Source: Isobaculum melis
GTDB taxonomy: Bacteria; Bacillota; Bacilli; Lactobacillales; Carnobacteriaceae
Assembly (NCBI RefSeq): GCF_900111355.1
Contig: NZ_FOHA01000004.1
Coordinates: 78,256 to 142,255, forward strand
Direction of reading: 5' to 3'
Length of the DNA stretch: 64,000 nucleotides
Below the pieces are notes generated by a model that saw only the letters and a list, made by a program, of their open reading frames with translations, made no database searches and was not told where the DNA came from. This document shows, piece by piece, positions 35,341 through 42,651 of the stretch (the first letter of the stretch is position 1; each line of letters starts with the position of its first letter). A program made the translations under genes and the position numbers.

Positions 35341-36933
35341 ATGAAATTATGGAAAAATGGTTTATTTTATACAATGGAACAAGCTGGTAAAACAGTAGAG
35401 GCAGTTTTATCTGATAAAGGGATGATTGTTGCAACTGGGGCAGTTGAAATGCTCAGAGCTAAATGGTCAGCGCAAATTCAGGAAGAAATTGATTTAAAAG
35501 GGCAAGTCGCTTTTCCTGGTTTTGTGGATTCTCATTTGCATATTCTTTGGTATGGTCAAGCGCTGTCAAGATTGAATTTATCTCAAGTGAAAAGCAAAAA
35601 AGAAGCTTTGACTTTAATTGAACAGCGGGTCAAAGAATTGGCACCAGAAGAATGGTTGTTTGTTGAAGGTTATAATGAGAATATGTGGACTGATGAACAG
35701 ACACTATTTACCAAAGAGGATTTAGATGGCGTTAGTTTCGGGCATCCAGTGATTGTCAGAAGAATTGATTATCATTGTGTCACAATTAATACAGCTTACA
35801 TTGAAGCGATTGGTTTAAAGGATCAGCAAGTTTTTGCTGGCGGAGGAGAGATTGTCTTAACAGCAGAGGGTTTGCTAACTGGAATTCTTAAGGATGAGGC
35901 CACAAACTTAGCGATTGATGCCTTTCCAATGCCAACACAAAAGGAATTGGAATCCTTGATTCAACTAGCGATTAAAGATTTATGGTCGAAAGGGCTGACT
36001 GGTGGGCATAGTGAAGATTTACATTACTTTAATGGCTTTATTGGGACACTAGCAGCTTATCGTTCCGCGATTGATCAAGAAAAAACACCATTTCGTGCGC
36101 ATCTATTAATTCATCATGAGGAATTAGCTGCATATAGCGCTTCTGGTGAAAAATTTGTAGATGGCGATCCCTTTGTTGAATTAGGTGCGATGAAAATCTT
36201 TTATGATGGAACAGTTGGTTCTAGAACAGCTTTAATGACACAACCCTATGCAGATAATCCAGCTAATTATGGTTTGCAAATTCATGCTGATGCTTCATTT
36301 GAGGCAATGGTTATCAATGCCCGAAAAGCTGGTTTACCGATTGCTGTCCATATTTTAGGGGACGCAGCTTTTGAAAAAGTCTTAACAATGGTACAAAAAT
36401 ATCCACCTAAAGCAGGGCAACGAGATCGGATGATTCATACACCTTGGTTAACGGATGCTTTAATTGAACAAGCAAAAGGTTTACCATTAATGTTTGATAT
36501 TCAACCACAATTTATGAGCAGTGATTTGCCTTGGGCTTTAGATATTTTAGGGGAGCATTATCCCCAACGAGCTTTTGCTTGGAAGTCTTTATTAGAAGCA
36601 GGTCTGTTATTAGCTGGTGGAAGTGATGCACCAATTGAGATACCCAACCCATTTTATGGCATTTATAGTGCTGTTACAAGAAAAGCAGATGCAGATCAGC
36701 AGGCTTATTTTAAAGAGCAAGCATTATCCGTTTATGAAGCCATTTCATTGTATACAATTGGGAGTAGTGTAGCAGATTATAAAGAAACAACTAGAGGAAA
36801 AATTGCACCTGGTTTTATATGTGATTTAACGGTTGTTAAAGAAGATCCATTCAGGATACCGGTAGAACAATTAAAGGATACAAAAGTGGCCATGACGGTT
36901 GTGAATGAACAGATTGTTTTTGAACAGAGATAA
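35341..36933 (+). CDS. YtcJ-like amidohydrolase
   Basis: 530 residues. The composite beta-sandwich and TIM-barrel fold of amidohydrolase family 3: GFVDSHLHILWYG (metal HxH), VRRIDYHCVTINTA, EDLHYF, AVHILGDAAFEKV, RMIHTPWL, GGSDAPIEIPNPFYGIYSAVTR (metal Asp) and a closing GKIAPGFICDLTVV. Cytosolic, no signal peptide. Substrates of the family are mostly unknown N-acyl or formyl compounds. Single gene with a terminator. Confidence 0.85.
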   Translation: MKLWKNGLFYTMEQAGKTVEAVLSDKGMIVATGAVEMLRAKWSAQIQEEIDLKGQVAFPGFVDSHLHILWYGQALSRLNLSQVKSKKEALTLIEQRVKELAPEEWLFVEGYNENMWTDEQTLFTKEDLDGVSFGHPVIVRRIDYHCVTINTAYIEAIGLKDQQVFAGGGEIVLTAEGLLTGILKDEATNLAIDAFPMPTQKELESLIQLAIKDLWSKGLTGGHSEDLHYFNGFIGTLAAYRSAIDQEKTPFRAHLLIHHEELAAYSASGEKFVDGDPFVELGAMKIFYDGTVGSRTALMTQPYADNPANYGLQIHADASFEAMVINARKAGLPIAVHILGDAAFEKVLTMVQKYPPKAGQRDRMIHTPWLTDALIEQAKGLPLMFDIQPQFMSSDLPWALDILGEHYPQRAFAWKSLLEAGLLLAGGSDAPIEIPNPFYGIYSAVTRKADADQQAYFKEQALSVYEAISLYTIGSSVADYKETTRGKIAPGFICDLTVVKEDPFRIPVEQLKDTKVAMTVVNEQIVFEQR

Positions 36934-36935
36934 GT

Positions 36936-36968
36936 AAAAGGAGAGCGACGTAATGTTGCGCTCCTTTT
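36936..36968 (+). terminator. Terminator after the amidohydrolase gene
   Basis: AAAAGGAGAGCG pairs with CGCTCCTTTT around an 11-base loop. The T-run is short. Confidence 0.7.
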
Positions 36969-36988
36969 GTATGTGAGGATTTTCTCTT

Positions 36989-37006
36989 TTGTGATAACGT
37001 TCACAA
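36989..37006. promoter_or_regulatory. Rex operator upstream of rex
   Basis: TTGTGATAACGTTCACAA, a full match to the 18-bp Rex palindrome (TTGTGAN6TCACAA core). It lies 7 bases before the rex -35, indicating autoregulation by NADH/NAD. Confidence 0.85.
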
Positions 37007-37012
37007 AAAAGA

Positions 37013-37041
37013 TTGAAAAATGAAGTTGTAGATGCTACTAT
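37013..37041 (+). promoter_or_regulatory. rex promoter
   Basis: TTGAAA (37,013-37,018), 17 bases, TACTAT (37,036-37,041). Confidence 0.7.
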
Positions 37042-37084
37042 AGAGGTATCTAGATTGAAATGAGAAGGAAAATGGTGAGTTAAA

Positions 37085-37720
37085 ATGGAAGAAACACAAG
37101 TGAAGAAAATACCAAATGCAACAGCTAAGCGACTTCCTTTATACTACAGAAACTTAAAATTTTTGGAGGAATTAGGAACTTGCCGAATCAACTCAAGTGA
37201 ATTTAGTAAACTGGTTCAAGTCCCATCTGCTACGATTCGTAAAGATTTTTCACATTTCGGGGAGTTAGGTAGAAGTGGCTATGGCTATGAGGTATCCTAT
37301 TTAATTTCTGTCTTTAGCCAAACATTAAATGTTAAAGAAGTAACCAAGCTAGCATTGGTGGGTGCTGGAAATCTGGGGAAAGCCTTGCTTAAAAATAATT
37401 TTAGAAGAAATGATGATTTAGTGATTACCTGTGCTTTTGATAATAATGAAACCTTATCAGGAACAACAGTAGGAGAGATTCCTATTTATTCAATGAAGGA
37501 GTTAACACAACAGATTAAAAAAAGAAAAATTGGAACAGCTATATCAACAGTCCCAAGTAAATATTCACAAAATGCGATTGATTTGCTGGTGAATTCTGGT
37601 GTGACAGCCATTCTTAATTTTGCACCAGGTCGTGTAAAAGTGCCGAAGCATGTTCATGTGCATTATATTGATTTGACAACAGAGCTACAAACGCTTGTTT
37701 ATTTTAATGAGAATATGTAA
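37085..37720 (+). CDS. rex: Redox-sensing repressor Rex
   Basis: 211 residues. An N-terminal winged helix (TAKRLPLYYRNLKFLEELG, VQVPSATIRKDFSHFGELG) precedes a Rossmann NAD(H) domain with VGAGNLGKALL. C-terminal LNFAPGRVKVPKHVHVHYIDL is a family block. Rex leaves DNA when NADH rises and so switches on fermentation genes. Its operators occur at its own promoter and twice at adhE in this window, which supports the identity and its main target. Confidence 0.96.
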   Translation: MEETQVKKIPNATAKRLPLYYRNLKFLEELGTCRINSSEFSKLVQVPSATIRKDFSHFGELGRSGYGYEVSYLISVFSQTLNVKEVTKLALVGAGNLGKALLKNNFRRNDDLVITCAFDNNETLSGTTVGEIPIYSMKELTQQIKKRKIGTAISTVPSKYSQNAIDLLVNSGVTAILNFAPGRVKVPKHVHVHYIDLTTELQTLVYFNENM

Positions 37721-37752
37721 ACGTTATACTAGATAAGTTTGTTTATGGTACG

Positions 37753-37790
37753 ATTATTTATGGGACAGATAGAAATTATTCTATCTGTCC
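37753..37790 (+). terminator. Hairpin after rex
   Basis: GGGACAGATAGAA pairs with TTCTATCTGTCC, loop of 4, followed by a mixed T/C tract. A probable but not perfect terminator. Confidence 0.6.
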
Positions 37791-37927
37791 TATTTTCTTC
37801 TCTCATTTCCCTAATTTTCCGAATTTCCCTTTATCTTAAAAAGCTTTATAAGCTAATAAATTGCTTATTTTTTTCATTCAACGCTATAATAGAAGAGAAG
37901 TCATATGAGCGAAAGAGGAGATAGACA

Positions 37928-38425
37928 ATGGAAATCACAAAAAAAGGTGAAATCATTCATTTAGAAGGAACACAGGCAAAAACAGGAGATATAGCACCAG
38001 CTTTCTCATTAAATAACTTAGCAGATAAAACGATTCAACTAGCTGATTTTAAAGGAAAGGTCGTTTTACTAAGTGTTGTGCCAGATATTGATACACGTAC
38101 TTGCTCGATTCAAACAAAACGTTTTAACCAAGAAGCAGGGAATGTACCAGAAGTACAATTAATGACCATTTCAAATAATACCAAAGAAGAGCAGGCTGAT
38201 TGGTGTGCTGCTGAGGGTGTTGATATGGAAATGCTGCATGATCCAGATTCTGTTTTTGGGCAAGCATATGGCTTATATATTACTGAAATGAAACGTTTAG
38301 CACGTGCCATTTATGTGATTGATCAAGATGGAAAAATTATTTATGATGAAATTGTCGCTGAGCTTTCTGCTGAGCCTGATTATACAACAGCCCTTGAAAT
38401 AGCTGTGAAAACTGCTGCAAAATAA
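37928..38425 (+). CDS. tpx: Thiol peroxidase Tpx
   Basis: 165 residues; an atypical 2-Cys peroxiredoxin. GDIAPAFSLNNLADKTIQLADFKGKVVLLSVVPDIDTRTCSIQT holds the peroxidatic Cys (TRTCSIQTKRFN), and QADWCAAEG the resolving Cys. It reduces peroxides with thioredoxin. No signal peptide. A single gene after rex with its own terminator. No PerR box was identified. Confidence 0.93.
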   Translation: MEITKKGEIIHLEGTQAKTGDIAPAFSLNNLADKTIQLADFKGKVVLLSVVPDIDTRTCSIQTKRFNQEAGNVPEVQLMTISNNTKEEQADWCAAEGVDMEMLHDPDSVFGQAYGLYITEMKRLARAIYVIDQDGKIIYDEIVAELSAEPDYTTALEIAVKTAAK

Positions 38426-38432
38426 AACAAAT

Positions 38433-38472
38433 AAAAGTTGAAGTCGTAAGTAAGCGAGTTCAACTTTTTTTG
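38433..38472 (+). terminator. Terminator after tpx
   Basis: AAAAGTTGAA pairs with TTCAACTTTT around a 16-base loop; T7 tail. Confidence 0.8.
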
Positions 38473-38491
38473 CTAGTTTCTTCAAAATGAT

Positions 38492-38520
38492 TTGACGAAA
38501 AAAGGCTTCAATGCTAGAAT
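38492..38520 (+). promoter_or_regulatory. valS promoter
   Basis: TTGACG (38,492-38,497), 17 bases, TAGAAT (38,515-38,520). It drives the T-box leader. Confidence 0.75.
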
Positions 38521-38526
38521 ATAAAG

Positions 38527-38786
38527 GAAATAACAGCTTTGAACAAGAGGAGTAAATTGGATTTCTTTTAGAGAGAGAAAGCGGATGGTGCAAGCTTTTA
38601 AAGAAAACAGTTGAAGGTAGCTTGGGAGCTGATAAGTTGAAGGATACAAGTAGGCTTATCCGGGGTCGCCCTCGTTAACAAAGTGAATGAAGAGGAATTT
38701 TTTATCAGATGAGATAAGGATTCAATTTAGGTGGTACCGCGAATAACAGCATTCGTCCTAAGTCAATTAGGATGAGTGCTGTTTTA
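38527..38786 (+). promoter_or_regulatory. T-box leader, valS (specifier GTA)
   Basis: The T-box core AGGTGGTACCGCG is at 38,729-38,741. The terminator stem AACAGCA...TCCTAA/TTAGGA...TGCTGTT spans 38,744-38,784. In the specifier loop GAAG is followed by GTA (38,617-38,619), a valine codon, in agreement with the valS gene. Uncharged tRNA-Val would favour the antiterminator. Confidence 0.93.
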
Positions 38787-38822
38787 ATTTGTCCAAAAAT
38801 AGTAATCAAAGGAGTGGCTTAG

Positions 38823-41465
38823 ATGACAGAAGAGTTAAACATGCCAACAAAGTACAATCCCCAAGAAGTTGAAGCGGGACGTTATGAGGAATGGCTAGCA
38901 AAAGATTTATTTAAACCAAGTGGTGATCAAACGAAGAAGCCTTATTCTATCGTAATTCCACCACCAAATGTAACAGGTAAATTGCATTTAGGGCATGCTT
39001 GGGATACAACGTTACAAGATATTATCATTCGTCAAAAACGGATGCAAGGCTTCGATACTTTATGGTTACCTGGGATGGATCATGCGGGAATTGCTACACA
39101 AGCGAAAGTTGAAGAAAAATTACGTGAAGAAGGCGTTACACGTTATGATTTAGGCCGTGAGAAATTCTTGGAAACAGTTTGGGATTGGAAAGAAGAATAT
39201 GCCCAAGTGATTCGTGATCAATGGGCTAAAGTCGGGATTTCAGTCGATTATTCTCGTGAACGTTTTACCTTAGATGATGGCTTATCAGATGCAGTTAAAA
39301 CGGTTTTTGTGAAGCTCTATGAAAAAGACTTAATTTATCGTGGAGAATATATTATTAACTGGGATCCAAAAGCGAAAACAGCTCTTTCTGATATTGAAGT
39401 GATTCATAAAGATGTTGAAGGTGCGTTTTATCATATGAGCTATCCTTTAGCGGATGGTAGTGGTCATTTAGAGATTGCCACAACGAGACCAGAAACTATG
39501 CTTGGGGATACAGCGATTGCTGTACATCCTGATGATGAGCGTTACCAACATTTGATTGGGAAAACAGTGATGTTACCGCTGATGGATCGTGAAATTCCTA
39601 TTGTGGCAGATGATTATGTTGAAATGGATTTTGGAACAGGTGTTGTAAAAATGACACCTGCTCATGACCCAAATGACTTTGAAGTTGGTAATCGTCATGA
39701 TTTAGAACGTATTAATGTGATGAATGATGATGCGACAATGAATGAACGTGCAGGTATTTATGTTGGTATGGATCGTTTTGAAGCAAGAAAAGCAGTGATT
39801 AAAGATTTAGAGGCATTAGGCTTATTAGTAAAAATTGAGAAAATGGTGCATTCAGTGGGACATTCAGAACGTACAGGTGTAGTTGTTGAGCCACGCTTAT
39901 CCACACAATGGTTTGTAAAAATGCAACCATTAGCAGATGAAGCAATTGACTTACAAAAACAAGAAAATGTAGTGAATTTTGTTCCTGAACGTTTTGAAAA
40001 CACTTATCTACGTTGGATGGAAAATGTCCATGATTGGGTAATTTCTCGTCAATTATGGTGGGGACATCGTATTCCAGCTTGGTACCACAAAACAACTGGT
40101 GAATTATATGTTGGAACAGAAGCACCAACAGATGCTGAAAATTGGGAACAGGATCCAGATGTGTTAGACACTTGGTTTAGTTCAGCTTTATGGCCGTTTT
40201 CAACCATGGGCTGGCCTGATACAGATGCACCTGATTTTAAACGCTATTTCCCTACTAGCACTTTGGTTACAGGCTATGATATCATTGCCTTCTGGGTAAG
40301 TCGTATGATTTTCCAAAGCTTAGAATTTACAGGAGAGCGTCCTTTTGAAAATGTGCTGATTCACGGTTTAATTCGTGATGAAGAGGGCCGTAAAATGAGT
40401 AAATCACTTGGGAATGGGATTGATCCAATGGTGGTTATTGATAAATATGGTGCAGATGCACTTCGTTGGTTCTTATCAAATGGTTCTTCTCCAGGACAAG
40501 ATGTGCGCTTTAGTTATGATAAGATGGATGCTGCTTGGAATTTCATTAATAAAATTTGGAATGCGAGTCGTTTTGCATTAATGAATATGGAAGGCATGAC
40601 GTATGATGAGATTGATTTAACTGGGAAGAAAAATGTAGCAGATCGTTGGATTTTAACTCGTTTAAATGAAACCATTACACGTGTAACCGAGCTATTTGAT
40701 AAATTTGAATTTGGTGAAGCAGGTCGTCATTTATACAACTTTATTTGGGATGATTTATGTGATTGGTATATTGAAATGAGTAAGAGTGTCCTTTATGGCG
40801 AAGATGAAGCAGCTAAACACACAACTCGTTCTATTTTAGCTCATGTATTTGATCAAACCTTACGTTTATTGCATCCAATTATGCCATTTGTAACAGAAGA
40901 AATTTGGTTAAATATGCCTCATGAGGGAGAATCTTTAGTAACCGCTGATTATCCAACACCACGTAAAGATTTAAATGATGAGCAAGCTGCTAAAGGAATG
41001 GAAGTTTTAATGGAATTAATCCGCTCTGTTCGTAATATTCGTTCAGAAGTGAATACCCCATTATCTAAACAAATTGAATTATTGATTAAAACGAGTGATG
41101 AAGCCATAGCCACATTCCTACAAGAAAATGAAGGCTATATCACAAGATTCTGTAACCCAGAAAGCTTAGTAATTGCAAGCGATATTGAAGCACCAGAAAT
41201 GGCGATGACAGCAGTGATTACAGGTGCTGAAATTTATCTGCCATTAGCAGGACTAATCAATATTGAGGAAGAAATCGCTCGTTTGAATAAAGAAATGGAT
41301 AAATTAGATAAAGAAGTCAAACGTGTTCAAGGCAAGCTTGCAAATGAAAAATTTGTGGCAAGTGCACCTGCAGCAGTTGTTGAGGCTGAACGTGAAAAAG
41401 AGAAAGATTATTTAGAAAAACGTCACTTAGTTGCTGAGCGTATTGCAATGCTTGAAAAGAATTAA
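38823..41465 (+). CDS. valS: Valyl-tRNA synthetase
   Basis: 880 residues, class Ia. The HIGH motif is [15 protein letters not shown] and KMSKS appears as [13 protein letters not shown]. The editing domain (CP1) includes [17 protein letters not shown]. The C-terminal coiled coil ([20 protein letters not shown]) is the tRNA-binding arm special to ValRS. Charges tRNA-Val and proofreads threonine. Length is normal; the RBS AAAGGAG precedes the ATG. Under control of the Val T-box. Confidence 0.98.
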   Translation: MTEELNMPTKYNPQEVEAGRYEEWLAKDLFKPSGDQTKKPYSIVIPPPNVTGKLHLGHAWDTTLQDIIIRQKRMQGFDTLWLPGMDHAGIATQAKVEEKLREEGVTRYDLGREKFLETVWDWKEEYAQVIRDQWAKVGISVDYSRERFTLDDGLSDAVKTVFVKLYEKDLIYRGEYIINWDPKAKTALSDIEVIHKDVEGAFYHMSYPLADGSGHLEIATTRPETMLGDTAIAVHPDDERYQHLIGKTVMLPLMDREIPIVADDYVEMDFGTGVVKMTPAHDPNDFEVGNRHDLERINVMNDDATMNERAGIYVGMDRFEARKAVIKDLEALGLLVKIEKMVHSVGHSERTGVVVEPRLSTQWFVKMQPLADEAIDLQKQENVVNFVPERFENTYLRWMENVHDWVISRQLWWGHRIPAWYHKTTGELYVGTEAPTDAENWEQDPDVLDTWFSSALWPFSTMGWPDTDAPDFKRYFPTSTLVTGYDIIAFWVSRMIFQSLEFTGERPFENVLIHGLIRDEEGRKMSKSLGNGIDPMVVIDKYGADALRWFLSNGSSPGQDVRFSYDKMDAAWNFINKIWNASRFALMNMEGMTYDEIDLTGKKNVADRWILTRLNETITRVTELFDKFEFGEAGRHLYNFIWDDLCDWYIEMSKSVLYGEDEAAKHTTRSILAHVFDQTLRLLHPIMPFVTEEIWLNMPHEGESLVTADYPTPRKDLNDEQAAKGMEVLMELIRSVRNIRSEVNTPLSKQIELLIKTSDEAIATFLQENEGYITRFCNPESLVIASDIEAPEMAMTAVITGAEIYLPLAGLINIEEEIARLNKEMDKLDKEVKRVQGKLANEKFVASAPAAVVEAEREKEKDYLEKRHLVAERIAMLEKN

Positions 41466-41475
41466 GCTGACATTG

Positions 41476-41515
41476 GATGAAACAAAAGTAGCAACACTTT
41501 TGTTTCATCTTTTTT
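41476..41515 (+). terminator. Terminator after valS
   Basis: GATGAAACAAAAGT pairs with ACTTTTGTTTCATC, short loop, T6 tail. Confidence 0.85.
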
Positions 41516-41548
41516 AATAGAATGAATAAAAAGCATTAGGAGGTTACT

Positions 41549-42277
41549 ATGGAGAAATCCAATAGAAGTATTTTAAACGAGGTTGCTAAAGCTAAACTTG
41601 GCCCCTTTGGTTTTATGAAACATAAAAATAATCCTAGAAAGTGGGTAAAGGACTGTGGCTACTTTTTCATATGGATTTGGATAGACAGTAGTTCGTTTGC
41701 TGAGCGCTATCGCTTTCAATATGGAGTCCAATTTTTACATAGTCGAAAAGATGAAGTAACCATGTACCTATCTGAAACTTGTGCAACAGTCAGGGCTGAA
41801 GATTATCTCAATGAAAATCGTGCTTTTGAGCAAGCTTTAATTGATGGCTTTGATGAATTATTGAGTCGAAAACATTTTGCTCGGCTAGCTCAAAGTGCTC
41901 AGAATCATCAAGTATTCTATGAAATCTTATTAGAGGATGAAGCGACAAAAGATTATTCAATTGGTTGGATGTGGCGTTATTGGTATCTTACTTATTTTTG
42001 TTTTCTGTTCAATCAAACAGCCGATGGTAATAAATGGTTAGAGATAACCAAACAAGAAGTAGAGAAGTATAAATATTTTGAAATGGCAGAAGGTAAAATT
42101 GGTAGAAGGGATTTTGTTTTTGAATTTGAAAAAAACAGTTTACTGCCATTTATCAAAACTGAAGATAAGCAACAAGCTTTAGAGCAAATGATTAAAGAGA
42201 CACGGAGCGCATATAGAGCAGGTGGCGTGAAAAAATTACCTTATGATTTGTTTTTTGAAAGGGAAATAAATATTTAA
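41549..42277 (+). CDS. DUF4304-like protein
   Basis: 242 residues, soluble. The N-terminal part has LGPFGFMKHKNNPRKWVKDC and YRFQYGVQFLHSRKDEVTMYL, which resemble DUF4304 proteins (small alpha/beta proteins often placed near toxin-immunity genes). The rest is helical, with many aromatic residues (SIGWMWRYWYLTYFCFLF). No catalytic motif is obvious. No toxin gene is adjacent. Its base composition is like its neighbours. The family assignment is tentative. Confidence 0.5.
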   Translation: MEKSNRSILNEVAKAKLGPFGFMKHKNNPRKWVKDCGYFFIWIWIDSSSFAERYRFQYGVQFLHSRKDEVTMYLSETCATVRAEDYLNENRAFEQALIDGFDELLSRKHFARLAQSAQNHQVFYEILLEDEATKDYSIGWMWRYWYLTYFCFLFNQTADGNKWLEITKQEVEKYKYFEMAEGKIGRRDFVFEFEKNSLLPFIKTEDKQQALEQMIKETRSAYRAGGVKKLPYDLFFEREINI

Positions 42278-42404
42278 AAAGATTTCTTTATTTGTTAATA
42301 ATAAAACAGGTTTTTTTTTATTTGTTTTTATAGTTTATATTTTTTATTCAGTATATCCTAATGATAGAATGCTGGAAGCTTAGCTAAAACTAGCTGAACC
42401 CCGT

Positions 42405-42433
42405 TTGACAACTGCTTTTTGATTCGTTATTAT
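42405..42433 (+). promoter_or_regulatory. Predicted promoter P1 of the leader/sRNA region
   Basis: TTGACA (42,405-42,410), 17 bases, TATTAT (42,428-42,433). Transcription would start near 42,440, right at the first local copy of the shared motif. Confidence 0.65.
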
Positions 42434-42439
42434 GGTGTT

Positions 42440-42550
42440 GCAAGTAACATCTGTTTATTGCACCGCTGTTTATCTGTACTGAAAATAATAATACATCATA
42501 AATTTGTATGCTTCAAAATGTTGTGAGAACAACTTTTTGGAGCTTTTTTT
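42440..42550 (+). ncRNA. Possible sRNA or attenuated leader upstream of the secreted protein
   Basis: About 110 nt between promoter P1 and an intrinsic terminator: GCTTC-AAAA-GTTG pairs with CAAC-TTTT-GGAGC (42,510-42,543), followed by T7. It may be a free small RNA or the 5' leader of the downstream gene with conditional readthrough. No ORF of note lies inside. Confidence 0.5.
42452..42484 (+). repeat. Shared upstream motif, copy 2
   Basis: TGTTTATTGCA (42,452-42,462) and CTGTACTGAAA (42,474-42,484). The spacing between the two elements (22 bases start to start) is one less than in the copy ahead of sipW (23). Confidence 0.55.
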
Positions 42551-42590
42551 ATTCTTCTCTATTTTAAATTGAAAATATGTAAAAAACAGA

Positions 42591-42635
42591 TGTTTATTGC
42601 ATAACTTTAGAACAAAGAATCTGGTTGTATTTAAA
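42591..42635 (+). repeat. Shared upstream motif, copy 3
   Basis: TGTTTATTGCA (42,591-42,601), preceded by AAACAGA (AAACAAG ahead of sipW), and TTGTATTTAAA (42,625-42,635). The spacing is 34 bases start to start, 11 more than at sipW, or about one helical turn. It is adjacent to the RBS of the secreted-protein gene. Confidence 0.55.
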
Positions 42636-42651
42636 GGAGAAGGGTTTAAGT

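Noticed and set aside
37739-37924. 61-codon ORF between rex and tpx
   Set aside because: It reads through the rex terminator hairpin and has no RBS; the hydrophobic product comes from AT-rich sequence.
42278-42404. Second regulatory element before promoter P1
   Set aside because: AT-rich with small inverted repeats, none clearly better than chance.
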